Of a stretch of DNA of 64,000 nt, positions 9,336-19,162 are shown piece by piece. The notes under the pieces were generated by a model. The model saw only the letters and a list, made by a program, of their open reading frames with translations, was not told the origin of the DNA and made no database searches. The DNA is from Prostheceraeus crozeri (taxonomy: Eukaryota > Platyhelminthes > Polycladida > Euryleptidae), in the NCBI GenBank assembly GCA_907163375.1, contig CAJQUW010012887.1, positions 310,001 to 374,000 of the forward strand. The letters are read 5' to 3'. Every line of letters starts with the position of its first letter. Position 1 is the stretch's first letter. The translations under genes and the position numbers were made by a program.

Positions 9336-12300
9336 GTAAGAGTTCTATTTATGCGAGTGTGTCACGATTATTCAATAACATCATTTTTATATTGCCACCA
9401 TAGAAATGCTCCAATCTTGATGTGAACTCAAACAATTCGTCACCAATAAAAGCAGCCACGCAAACCTTGCAGTCTGAGACTGAAACTTCCAAGATAGTTT
9501 TGACGCATCATCGCATTATGAGTGCTATTAAAAAAAGAAACGCGAGACGCATTAAGATGTGTGACCTAATTAAAAAGGTAAATATCCTGGAAAATTGAAG
9601 TTTTGATTTTTTTAATTAAATATTACGAAGTTTAATTCTTCTATAGCTGAAATCAAAATACCGCGGGATGCAGTGTCATTTCAAATCCCTGGCAAAAATC
9701 GATCCGAGAATGAGTGACAAAATGACAATCGAGCGCAAAGCCACAGTTCAGAGAAATGAAGTCGTCGATTTCTTTTTACGCGACGACAACAGCCGAGCAA
9801 CTGCTGGAAAGAAGGAAACACGTACCTCTAAAGGAGTAAAACAACAAATACGGTACTTGAACTTTACAATGGACCAGCTCTATCATAAATTTTTGTCTGA
9901 GCGTGGACCGGATGCTGAACCCATCGGTAAATTATCATGCTATGCAATATTATAAAATACTTCTGTAACAGTATTATGTTTTTGTAGGACGCAGTACATT
10001 CTATACGTTGAAGCCATTCTATGCAATGCGACCAAAACTGAAAGATCGTGGAGTCTGTCTGTGTATAAAATGTACCAACTTTCAGGTCAGTGAACAAAAC
10101 TCGACTTTCACATAAGTCATTTATCTTTTTAAATTAGACCTGCTTCATACTTGCAACTATATGTGTTGTAGTATGTTTGGAGTTTGGCTTCCATTTTTAT
10201 ACATGAGAGCAAATTGTGGAATACAAATAATTCGAAGTAATAAACTTCGATAATAATAAATTTCGATATATTTATGTAGTCTTAATTATAGAAAAAATCG
10301 CTATCACGTATATAGAGCCATGAACAACAATATTTAGAATAAAATAAAATTTGAGTCTGTTCTGTCACTTGCTATAACACGAACGTCACACATTTTATAG
10401 CTTTTGGTGGACACACTGTACATGAGAGGTATTTTAGCCAGTCGGGAGAAAGAAACGTTAGCGTCAGAGATGGTGTGTGATATCACTAGCGAAAACTGCG
10501 CCTATCGGAAGTGTAATAACTGCAACGGTCGCAACAGTATTCATGCAAACAATGTAACCGCCGACATTGTCAAATTCTGTCGCTGGGAGCGATCGGATGA
10601 TGGCGATCATATTACAACAAAATTGGTTGAGGTACATTTTTTAAAATTAAGTTGCTTTGGAATATTAATAAACATGTATTCCTTTCTTTTAGAAACTTGA
10701 AAGTGTAGCGGAATTGACGAGAATTTATTTACATGAATCGGAGCAATTTTCAGCTCATACTTTTCGGGTAAAGCAAATTTATAAAGCCATCACGCATTTG
10801 ATGAATACTCTTGAGACAGGATTGATGGTCTTGCACATCGATTTTTCCGAAAATTATACTTTAAAGTATGGAACAGAAGTTCAATCTGCTCACTTCGGGC
10901 ACTCATCTCAAATTGTTATCCATCAAGGAATGGCTTATGGGGATCACTTTAAACAATCGTTCTCCACAATTTCGGACGATTATCGAAAAACAAGCGAAAG
11001 TGTGGCAGCTCATCTCCTCAGCATTCTTGAGGAATTGAAAAATATCTACAAATTTTCGAAGGTAGGCTATAAACAGAGCTTCGTGGCACGAAATTTTGAG
11101 AAGACCTATGCTGAAGTCCTGGTAGACCTCTGGGCACATGCCTATTATTGTGTATAATGACTGACAGGTTAGGCCCATTGTGAATTGTGACCTAAATTGG
11201 TTTCGCATTTCATTTCATTGTATAGGCATTCATGTAATTAATAGATTACATTATTGGCCATTTGCACCAGGTTGGGGCGTACATGTGCATGCATAAACAA
11301 TCTCTTAAACATTATAGATATTTTATTATACGAACATAATTATAAGCTTCGAAATACTTTCTGCAATTAGTCTTGTGTGCAATTACAACTTGCCATATTG
11401 TAAATTAAAATTAATTTAATTATGAGGATGGCAAATTTCGGTTTCAGCTTGTCATTATTTCCGATTCCCCGACTTCTCAGTATCGAAACAGAACGACAAT
11501 GTTCCTTCTTCGTCACATTTGTCAAGTGCAACAGATAGAAGATTTTGAATGGATTTTTTTCGGAGGCGGGACATGGGAAAGGAGCCCCAGATGGGATCGG
11601 GGCATCCATAAAGCGTGCAGCTGATCAACATGTCTCGACCGGGAATCATGTAAAAAACAGCAAAGATATCGTGCAGCTGCTTGAATCAAACGATTCAAAA
11701 ATTTTGGTGAAAGAAGTAAGTAAAGTAAAGGGTTTTGTATAGAGACACTGTGATAACAGCTTCGAGTCAGCGAGAAGTTTTCTAACATGTTTTAATGTAG
11801 ACTTTGATCCTTACGTCTTATGTTTGTGACTGCGTTGTATTATACATTTGGAAAAATGAATACTATGGGTCATCAAATTGTAACTTATGCTTAAAGTTTT
11901 TCTATACGGATCTAAAAACAATTAAATAAAATTCACAGAAAATCTATTTTATCGTTTCCTTGCAGGTGACTACGGAAGAAATTGACTCCATGAGGCTCCA
12001 AATTCCAACTTTGGTGCCGAAGATTCCCGGAATTATGAAAACGCATAACGTTTTCGGTACATGTAATGGACCAATGTACTACAGACGCATGCCATGTGGC
12101 ACATGCATTCGTACCCTAGATATGACATGTCAGTGTTTTGATCCAAAAGTATGGACTTTAGACGATGCTCCTTATGATATTCCTACTAGCGATGTAGCTA
12201 GCACACCATGTAGGCCTATCACTCAATCAAGCACAGGCCATTGGGTGGCCGTAGCATTGGCCGCGGCATCTGGTCGCCGGTCCAATCGACGTATCTACAT

Positions 12301-12550
12301 CGGACAAATTATGTCTGTTGATTCTGGTCCTACATGTGCTCTTCTTGCGATTCGGTATGTCAGTGTACCATTGGACACGAAAAGATCTTTCTACACTCTC
12401 CCCACTGTAGACGATTTGGACACCGGTGTCCCGGAGACAGACTGTCATCTTCTTCCTATGCCTGTTTCCACAATGCCTGGAGCTACTTCAGGCTATGAGT
12501 TTGAAAAGAGCAGTCTGATAAATGCTGTCAGCTTTTTTGATCAACGATGA
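8841..12550 (+). CDS. DDE-type transposase, eight exons
   Basis: Exons 8841-9335, 9404-9577, 9647-9926, 9988-10085, 10401-10631, 10693-11061, 11448-11715 and 11966-12550. Every junction has GT...AG ends and the phases agree, giving about 830 residues. The N-terminus is very basic with a coiled coil, the middle has Cys pairs, and the core has Asp in HIDFSENY (GAT 10840-10842), Asp in ISDSPTSQYRN (GAT 11463-11465) and Glu in SEAGHGKGAPDG (GAG 11563-11565). These look like an RNase H-fold DDE triad with 32 residues between the last two (inference). It would cut and rejoin the element's ends in the nucleus. The start is the first ATG at 8841; ATG 8913 is an alternative. A surplus T in exon 7 breaks the frame. 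Confidence 0.82.
9404..9577 (+). CDS. Transposase exon 2
   Basis: 58 codons between CCATAG and GTAAAT. Polar and basic, with no recognised domain (contains HHRIMSAIKKRNARRIKMCD). Found from splice sites and matching phase, not from a long ORF. Confidence 0.65.
9647..10085 (+). CDS. Transposase exons 3 and 4
   Basis: Exon 3 (9647-9926, phase 1 end) and exon 4 (9988-10085), with a 61-nt intron. The first contains QRNEVVDFFLRDDNSR and YLNFTMDQLYHKFL. The second ends DRGVCLCIKCTNFQ, the first of several Cys pairs that may bind zinc ahead of the catalytic core. Confidence 0.72.
10401..10631 (+). CDS. Transposase exon 5: Cys-rich segment
   Basis: 77 codons, phase 0 at both ends. Contains EMVCDITSENCAYRKCNNC, a Cys cluster that could complete a zinc site with the CLCIKC pair of exon 4. 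Confidence 0.72.
10693..11061 (+). CDS. Transposase exon 6: first catalytic Asp
   Basis: 123 codons between TTTTAG and GTAGGC. Carries VLHIDFSENYTLKYGTEVQ followed by SAHFGHSSQIVIHQG, the signature I associate with an otherwise unnamed animal protein family. The Asp in HIDFSENY is the best candidate for the first carboxylate of the DDE triad. Confidence 0.8.
11448..11715 (+). CDS. Transposase exon 7: second Asp and Glu, frame broken by one T
   Basis: Begins LVIISDSPTSQYRN after TTTCAG and ends LVKE before GTAAGT. The two halves are in different frames: the change falls in a run of seven T at 11554-11560, directly before SEAGHGKGAPDG. The exon is 268 nt, one more than a phase-0 exon should be. 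It is either a mutation, an assembly error in a homopolymer, or a frameshift site. Confidence 0.8.
11966..12550 (+). CDS. Transposase exon 8: C-terminus
   Basis: 195 codons including the stop, after CCTTGCAG. Starts VTTEEIDSMRLQIP. A Cys cluster (RMPCGTCIRTLDMTCQCFD) probably binds zinc. The remainder, up to SFFDQR, has no recognised domain. Confidence 0.78.
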   Translation: MTTEEIDSMRLQIPTLVPKIPGIMKTHNVFGTCNGPMYYRRMPCGTCIRTLDMTCQCFDPKVWTLDDAPYDIPTSDVASTPCRPITQSSTGHWVAVALAAASGRRSNRRIYIGQIMSVDSGPTCALLAIRYVSVPLDTKRSFYTLPTVDDLDTGVPETDCHLLPMPVSTMPGATSGYEFEKSSLINAVSFFDQR

Positions 12551-13028
12551 GTGAATGCGCGCCCACTGTAGGCACTATTCCAATTTCGTTGGCAATTTCG
12601 TTTTGGATATTCTATGAGTTCTGGAAATACAGTGGTTATTTTCAAATCACCAGTTTTCATTGAAATTATAATTGGAGCAGATAGCACATTGACAAACCAA
12701 CAATCTACATGTAATGTAGCCTTATACCGCTCAAATTGTACAAAAATCATATAAGTATAGGTCTATTAGGTAGCAAGTCCTCTGACCGAGATCAATTTGT
12801 CCTCTGACCGAGATCATGTGTCCTCTGACCGAGATCAATTTGTCCTCTGACCGAGATCATGTGTCCTCTGACCGAGATGCAGAAAATATAGCTTTTTTAA
12901 AAATGCTAGATTTCTATGGAAAGTCTTTATTTGGTGTGGTCGCCATTAGGATTTTCGTGCTCAGCGTAAAAAAATGAGTATATATGCAAACTTTCACGGA
13001 AATCTGAAACCCAAAGTTGAAAAGACAG
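12551..13028. other. Right non-coding part of the DNA transposon
   Basis: Contains the transcript 3' region and the five-copy subterminal array at 12778-12876, then about 150 bp of AT-rich DNA leading to the right inverted end. Confidence 0.6.
12778..12876 (+). promoter_or_regulatory. Five phased subterminal 13-mers
   Basis: TCCTCTGACCGAG at 12778, 12800, 12821, 12843 and 12864, spaced 22, 21, 22 and 21 bp, which is two helical turns. The spacers alternate between AT-rich ATCAATTTG and ATCATGTG. Such phasing places all sites on one DNA face, as expected for cooperative protein binding (inference). Confidence 0.7.
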
Positions 13029-13057
13029 AAATGTTGTGGAATAAATTGGATTTACCC
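13029..13057 (-). repeat. Right terminal inverted repeat
   Basis: Exact reverse complement of 6345-6373, ending in GGATTTACCC. Confidence 0.95.
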
Positions 13058-13838
13058 ACAAGCCCTTACATACACTTTTAGTAAATTCGGGATGCCAAAG
13101 AAAATATTGTCAGATAATGGGACTCCATTTGTTTCTGCTGAATTTTCTTCATTCTTATTGAATTGTGGAGTTAAGCATGTTCGTGCTTCAAACTTTAATC
13201 CGAGATGTAATGGCACTATTGAAAGATTCCATTCTACGCTAAAGAGTCGATTGAAGCGTATTATTCATGAACATCGAGTCCCTCTGTGGAAGGCTATTCA
13301 AGCGATTTTGTATGATCTTCGGGCATCTCCGCATGATATAAATGGCGAGACGCCGTTCTTTCGACTCTTCGGTCGTTCCATGCCTACTAAGCTTTCACGT
13401 GCTCTTCTTGTTAAAAATGAATCTCCCACTTGCAGAAAACGAAAAGTTGACGTTGAGTATGATAATCGTTGGTCAATTAGTCGACCATATGATCCAGGTA
13501 CTAAAGTTCGTGTGAGAAAGGGGGATGGGCAACCATTCGATTTCACGGGTACTGTGAAAAGAAAAGTATCGGATTATACTTATGAAATTGACTTTGGAAA
13601 TTACGTTAGGAATTATAACCAACGCCATATAAAACATATGTATGACGATAGTACTGATGATGGGTTACTTTATTTTGATGCGGACGAGGCCTACGATTCT
13701 GTTGAAGCACCTATGGTTGAGGATTCAGTACCTACTTTTTCTCCTTCCCCTCGTAGTGCGTCTAATGATATACCAGCACGTGTTCAGAGAGGTAGACTTC
13801 GTAAACCTATTGATCGCTATGGTGTTGTACCGTACTAA
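13058..13838 (+). CDS. pol: Integrase C-terminal part of gypsy Pol
   Basis: The interrupted integrase resumes after the ACAA duplication (13058-13061). It contains the second catalytic Asp in SDNGTPF (GAT 13113-13115) and the Glu in CNGTIERFH, completing a DD35E-type core. A GPY/F-like C-terminal module follows (PYDPGTKVRVRKGDGQPFDF, then GTVKRKVSDYTYEIDFG). It ends at TAA 13836-13838, about 180 bp before the purine tract. Confidence 0.9.
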
Positions 13839-14015
13839 TAATACAGTAATCTGTTTTATCGAGTGTTAATGGCATGATTTTATTGAGTGTTCTACTTCTT
13901 TGTGCGTAAGTTCTTTCCCTTGAACTATCGGACTCATTACATCTTGGCTTTTATCGTTTTCTTGTAATTTGTTAAAATGCTTTGTTGCTGGTACGAGTAA
14001 ATTTGTAATTTTTCT

Positions 14016-14029
14016 AAGAAAAGGGTGAA
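14016..14029 (+). other. Polypurine tract of gypsy element
   Basis: AAGAAAAGGGTGAA abuts the right LTR, the expected primer for plus-strand DNA synthesis. Confidence 0.65.
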
Positions 14030-14281
14030 TGTGGAATTTGAAATGTAAATTTATTCCCTTAAATAAACTAGGTGTTATGCTTCAGGTACTCTTTTGTGAG
14101 TCAATTAAGTAGTATGCGTTTTTGTTCATACATGTTCGTGTCGTGAATTGTCGGTGTTGCTAAGTTACTGGGTCAGTTCTCCCGCACTGTTATATATATG
14201 TGTCTGCGCGCTTGATTTTGAAATATACCGCACATCGCGCTGTCCCGAACGGTTGTTTTTACGTGGTAATAAGATTCAACA
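14030..14281 (+). repeat. 3' LTR of gypsy element
   Basis: 252 bp, TG...CA, nearly identical to 2829-3082 (two substitutions, one TA fewer). Flanked on the right by GTATC at 14282-14286, the target duplication. Confidence 0.93.
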
Positions 14282-14286
14282 GTATC

Positions 14287-16768
14287 CTAGAAGCTTAGGT
14301 TGTCCGTCTTACCCTACTCTCCCCTACAAGTCTATGATAGCTCATAAAAGCAGAGTTTGATGTATGACACGTTGGTGTGCATGATAATCGATTGAATCTC
14401 AAGGTGGTCCGTTTTTTTATTATCAGCAGTATGTCATAGGAACCATGAAAGTGGCTAAACAGCGATGATTTGCATTCTTTTGGTCTCAATTGAGTCATTG
14501 ATTTTTGGCGAAATTAGTGAATTAGATGTTTTGGCATATTGGGAAACAAAATGCATTTTGCATCCCATTCACCAACGAACCGATAAAATTTAAGTCATAG
14601 ACGGCAGTCCTGTTATATAAACTTTGCGTCTCATGTGTCTGCATGTATCAGAGGCTAAGCAATGTGATAGGACCTCAATTTCATGCTCAGGGAGGACAGA
14701 ACATGCTTAGCGGTTCATCCGTGGTTCAAGCGGCAACGCAGACAACCGTAGACGACTCACAAACTATAAACGCTCGCCCGCGCGTATTCATAAACATTCC
14801 CCATGTTTTAACAGCATCAGATCAAGTGATTTCTGACTCTTAGTGCAGCGCGTATGTACGCGGGTAGAAGAATATAATGTCCTTAACCACGGATGTTCCA
14901 CGCGTGGCATGTCACTAGTGCATCCTGTTAAAAAACGCACTCTGTAGAACGCTTTTTTTAATATTTCATTTTGAAGCTCTCCAAAATTCAATTTCGTCTA
15001 CCTACAACGACTCATGCCTCGGGATTGATCGCATTGAAAGAATTATTCATCATATCCAATAAGAACATTTGTACTTCAATCTCATGTTCAATTTATGAGC
15101 ATTGAATATAACACGAATTATAACGGATGTCATGTGTGTACTGTGGACTGCTATGACAGATTGAAATTGGTTTGATTTTATAACAATGTGCTTTATCTGT
15201 CAAACCATTATTTCGATGGAATTCGGGAATATGGAAGACCTCTCTCTTTTGCACTTTTCAGCGACTTGTGAGAACAAATGAGATGTTTCCATCAATTTGC
15301 TGAATTTGCATAAAATTGCGTCTCTAATTAGTCGATTTCAGATCACTTGAACGCCCCCAGAATTTAAACTCAGACAAAAACGAAGGCGCATTTGAAGCTC
15401 TGTAATAAAAATTCGACAGCATCTGCCATAGCATGACAATGTAAATGACTCTGAAAACAATGGACAAGAACTCAATGATTAGAGGACATCACAGACGAAG
15501 TTTCCTCACCAAAGCTTGAATCGAAATTCAATAGTCAATACTCAATTCTGGTCAATAATTCCGAAAACAACACGAAGAGAATTATTTGAAAGAAAAGTAC
15601 ATTTTCGAGTTATCATTTGTTTACAAAATTCTTAATACACAAGGATTCACACAAAATACATAACCTCCTTCACAATAACTTATAGATTCCAGCCTCATCA
15701 TTAACAATGCGATGTCTGACGTCATTCGTCGCCTCCAGAATGTTATCTTGTCTTGTGGGGCACAATGAAATCAACAGCATTTTCGTCGCTCTTAGTGCCG
15801 CTCAGTCGGTGATATGGACTTTGGACGCTTACTGCAACCATCTGATGGCGTACATCAAGGGTCTCTTCCATAATGCGCATCACATGAGCATGACGTGCAC
15901 CAGAGGGCTCTTTCATGAAGTGCACACGCGATTATTTGATGTCAAGCAGTGTGTGACTCGCTGATGACGAGAACCACTGATCTCACGGATAGGCCAAACG
16001 TCGCATTGTTAATGGAGTTTTACAAAATTGACTTTTGTCATTATCAAAATATCCTTCCATTGATATTGTCTTTGAAGATATCGCCAATTATTCAAAGCGA
16101 ACTCAATTGAAACAACAATCCGACTCTCATTACATTCATCCATTCAATTCATTCTCAAATAAAAACAAACTGTCGAATGTCATGTTCATAATTGACTTAT
16201 CATCGGACAAACTTGGACAGCATAATTGTCGATATCTTCGAACATTGTAGAGTTTACAAAAAAGAGAGAAGTTGCTCAGATAAAATGCTTCATTGATATT
16301 CCTTAGAAGAAAGACTTGAAACGTTCACTTGAAGTGAACAATATTATTGAAAGTTTGTTTCTTGAGCAACATTGCTGTTCTCATCAAGAATCCATGCTCA
16401 GCGGAGAAGATTGACATCTTCCGAGTCGAAAACAAAATGAGAATTTCTGTTACAAGGAAATGACTTTGATTAACAAACCAGTAGGTAGAACCGCCCCCAT
16501 TTCCTTTGTCGTCCAAACTGTGGATTCCGCTCCCGTTCTTGATTGTACAGCCTGAGGCACTGCAGTGTACGAGCCTGGTCTTACCCGAACTTCCATGACG
16601 AAATGTGCCGCATATGACCGATTCTTATGGGAAAACCTGAAAGTTGAGGACTTATTTGTGTCAATAAATCAAAAGGCAAGTTCTTTACGATGCTGAAATA
16701 ACTTCAATTTGCACGACGTTTCGGAGTGCACGCTTGGTCACGCATACACGCATCGAGAATCGTAAATA
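14287..16768. other. Non-coding DNA
   Basis: No exon or RNA gene was recognised. The only structure noted is a 14-bp inverted pair (CATTAACAATGCGA at 15699-15712 and its complement at 16001-16014) about 290 bp apart, possibly a degraded MITE. Confidence 0.45.
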
Positions 16769-17170
16769 CAGTGATGATCACAAAAAGTGGACCACCTAAA
16801 TTTTGTGTAACTTTCATGAAATTTTGTCAATTAAAGGTGGAAATTTTTGCAGAGAAATGAAAACACAAGTTGAAATAAAACTTTCATTATTGTTCAGTTG
16901 GCCCTTGATGAAATCGCCCATGATGCATTCGCGGGTGGTCACTAGCATTTCGTAACCTCACCAGAAAGTTCAATCACTTGTCGAGTTCGGGAAGGCATGT
17001 TTTTGATCAGGCGATTGACTACTTCTTGACCTAAACTTTAGAAGCGCTTCAAGTCGAGTAGGATCATCTCCAGGAACAACTGATCGCCTCACACTGTGCT
17101 TCAGTAAACTCCAGACATTTTCAATGGGATTGAAGTCAGATAGCAAGCGGGCCATTTCAAAGTTCGCATG
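16769..17170 (-). mobile_element. Tc1-like transposon, 3' remnant
   Basis: Minus-strand end of a Tc1/mariner transposase gene. It holds SDFNPIENVWSLLKHSVRR, which contains the conserved DFNPIEN with its catalytic Asp. In another frame it has the typical C-terminus MPSRTRQVIELSGEVTKC followed by a stop near 16942. Its outer end is TA followed by CAGTGATGATCACAAAAAG at 16769, a Tc1-type terminal repeat. The 5' part and second end are missing and the frame is broken, so this copy is dead. Confidence 0.82.
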
Positions 17171-18029
17171 CCGACTTGAGTTTTGAATTAATGAGTCACA
17201 CAGGTCCTGTACTCTGCGCCATATTCTGTGTGGCAGAGGCCTAGGGCTGGCGGTTGATGCCCTTTTCTGTGTGATAGGTTGTATTCTTTTCTAAATGCAA
17301 TTAAAGGGAAATCCCAAATGGAAGATGGAAAATGAAATGCGGCTTATTTCTCTGTGACAGCGGCCTTAGACGGACACATTCAGAGCTTCTAACCCACGTG
17401 CGTGCTTGAGGCTGCAGTTTACTGTGCATCTAGGTGGCTGCGTAAACAGCCAATCAGAAGTCAGCATTCCTACTTTGTATTGGGAAGACAATGCAAGAAT
17501 GTCCCTGTGCAAAGCACTGACATATCCATCGGAATTCATGCTATTCCTGTGAATATTGAATTCAATTCGGACATTCATCCATCTCGCAGCCAAAATATGC
17601 GATCTTCCTCCTCCTTGATTCCCTGATGTCAAATGGAAAGGTAGGAAACATTAGCTTTCCGTCTTTGAGACGACCACTCTTCGACTTGCCCTTGGACTGT
17701 CCTTCTGACAAAAAAGTAGAAACTTAGGCCTTCAAAAAGACCTTCACAAGCTTCGACTAATCGAAACAAGATGAATTTGGAGCCGAATAAGATCTTGTTT
17801 ACAACTTATCTGGATCAGCATTTTGATCTGAATGTGTAGCTACAGCAGAAGTCTATAGACGATGGATACTGAAAGCGTGAAAAGATGTACAAAACTTTGC
17901 AACAATCATGAATCAACAGAAAATTATGCAATTAATTTAGGACATCGTAACTTGAAGTTCGACCTCATTCAAGTGGATGACGGATGATTTAAATTCGGAA
18001 TATTCGCTATAATTACCATATAATTTCCA
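17171..18029. other. Non-coding DNA
   Basis: No conserved coding or RNA sequence was seen. Short open frames on both strands at 17366-17632 overlap each other and resemble nothing known. Confidence 0.45.
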
Positions 18030-18255
18030 CACATCCTTTGTATGGCAATTTGATCTATCGTGTATTTAATCTCATTATTGTTAATTGCATTCACGACATG
18101 GTTTAAGATGCTTTGGTGGACAATCGATCCCCGCTACTTGACTTAATGTCGGCGGTCACAATTGTGACGTGTTATTTATTCATTGATTATTATTGCCTTG
18201 ACAACTGATGTGTGGTGGTGAGGGTTTGATCCTGCCATTTGACACAGTCGCATAA

Positions 18256-18329
18256 GTGGCGCGTAGCTCAGTTGGTAAGAGCACAGGTCTAGTTAACCTT
18301 GGTCGTAGGTTCGAATCCTACCAGCCGCA
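18256..18329 (+). tRNA. tRNA-like gene, copy 1
   Basis: A box TAGCTCAGTTGG and B box GGTTCGAATCC are exact Pol III promoter matches, and TTTT follows the 3' end closely. The position-based anticodon is AGT (Thr). This copy starts GTGGCGC and has an extra acceptor-stem mismatch. It is probably a tRNA pseudogene or SINE head rather than a working tRNA. Confidence 0.5.
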
Positions 18330-18553
18330 CATCTTTTGCATGGCAATTTGATCTATTGTTTATTTAATCTCATTGTTGTTAATTGCATTCTCGACATGAT
18401 TTAAGATGCTTTGGTGGACAATCGATCCCCGCTACTTGCCTTGATGTCGGCGGTCACAATTGTGACGTGTTATTTATTCATTGATTATTATTGCCTTGAC
18501 AACTGATGTGTGGTGGTGAGGGTTTGATCCTGCCAATTGACACAGTCGCATAA

Positions 18554-18627
18554 GTGGCTCGTAGCTCAGTTGGTTAGAGCACAGGTCTAGTTAACCTTGG
18601 TCGTAGGTTCGAATCCTACCAGCCGCA
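18554..18627 (+). tRNA. tRNA-like gene, copy 2
   Basis: Acceptor GTGGCT pairs with AGCCGC (one G-U), but position 7-66 is C-C, there is one surplus base before the D stem, and the outermost anticodon-stem pair is C-T. The T arm (GTAGG-TTCGAAT-CCTAC) and D arm (GCTC/GAGC) are perfect. Loop CTAGTTA gives anticodon AGT at 18589-18591. Confidence 0.5.
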
Positions 18628-18851
18628 CATCTTTTGCATGGCAATCTGATCTATCGTGTATTTAATCTCATTGTTGTTAATTGCATTCACGACATGGTTT
18701 AAGATGCTTTGGTGGACAATCGATCCCCGCTACTTGCCTTAATGTCGGCGGTCACAATTGTGACGTGTTATTTATTCATTGATTATTATTGCCTTGACAA
18801 CTGATGTGTGGTGGTGAGGGTTTGATCCTGCCAATTGACACAGTCGCATAA

Positions 18852-18925
18852 GTGGCTCGTAGCTCAGCTGGTTAGAGCACAGGTCTAGTTAACCTTGGTC
18901 GTAGGTTCGAATCCTACCAGCCGCA
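18852..18925 (+). tRNA. tRNA-like gene, copy 3
   Basis: Same as copy 2 except AGCTCAGCTGG in the D loop, which still fits the A-box consensus. A TTTT terminator follows within 10 nt. Confidence 0.5.
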
Positions 18926-19162
18926 CATCTTTTGCATGGCAATCTGATCTATCGTGTATTTAATTTCATTGTTGTTAATTGCATTCACGACATGGCATAA
19001 AGTACTGACTGTCTAAAATACTAATATCAAAGTTAAAAACAGCACCAGAAAATCGAAAATTAAAGCAGAGGAAGAAAATAAAGAAACATAGACTTTAGCA
19101 ATTGATAGTCACATAGTAACCAATACAGCAGCTGATCGAGCTGGAAACATGTAGCGCTTCTA

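Larger units (their letters stand above)
6345..13057 (+). mobile_element. Complete intron-bearing DNA transposon nested in gypsy integrase
   Basis: A 6,713-bp cut-and-paste element. Directly seen: 29-bp perfect terminal inverted repeats beginning GGGTAAATCC, a 4-bp target duplication (ACAA), clusters of a 13-bp subterminal motif near both ends, and a plus-strand multi-exon gene (8841-12550) coding for a DDE-type transposase-like protein. It lies inside a gypsy copy with nearly identical LTRs, so it is younger still. I recall proteins with the same SENY / HGKGAPDG motifs as unnamed predicted proteins in several animal genomes. A 4-bp duplication is known for Sola- and Academ-type transposons among others, but I cannot assign a superfamily. 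Confidence 0.9.
2829..14281 (+). mobile_element. Ty3/gypsy LTR retrotransposon, Mag-like, with nested insertion
   Basis: The element runs LTR, primer site, gag with two zinc knuckles, protease, reverse transcriptase, RNase H, integrase, purine tract, LTR. No envelope gene is present. Its total length of 11,453 bp falls to 4,736 bp once the nested DNA transposon plus one 4-bp duplication are subtracted, a normal size for a compact gypsy element. The LTRs differ by two substitutions and one TA-repeat length change over about 252 bp, so insertion was recent. The tRNA-Ser primer site and lack of env suggest the Mag lineage (family knowledge; clade not tested). The copy is dead: protease-RT and RT frames are broken and integrase is interrupted. 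Confidence 0.93.
18030..18994 (+). repeat. 298-bp tandem repeat with a tRNA-like gene in each unit
   Basis: Just over three units, nearly identical, with tRNA-like genes starting exactly 298 bp apart (18256, 18554, 18852). Each unit also holds GTCGGCGGTCACAATTGTGA. A single partial copy of the same unit lies at 55276-55500 in a NEURL4 intron, so the family is dispersed as well as tandem. Confidence 0.88.

Noticed and set aside
13839-14015. Envelope gene between pol and the 3' LTR
   Set aside because: Only about 180 bp without an open frame, so the element is a simple gag-pol retrotransposon.
15699-16014. MITE with 14-bp inverted ends
   Set aside because: The 14-bp inverted pair is real, but there is no flanking duplication and no second copy in the window, so it is too weak to call.
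17366-17632. 88- and 74-residue ORFs on opposite strands
   Set aside because: Each is the complement of the other, and neither resembles a known protein or has splice or promoter support.
18256-18925. Three functional tRNA-Thr(AGT) genes
   Set aside because: Identical stem defects in all copies and embedding in a 298-bp repeat favour tRNA-like repeats; kept as tRNA-like with moderate confidence only.
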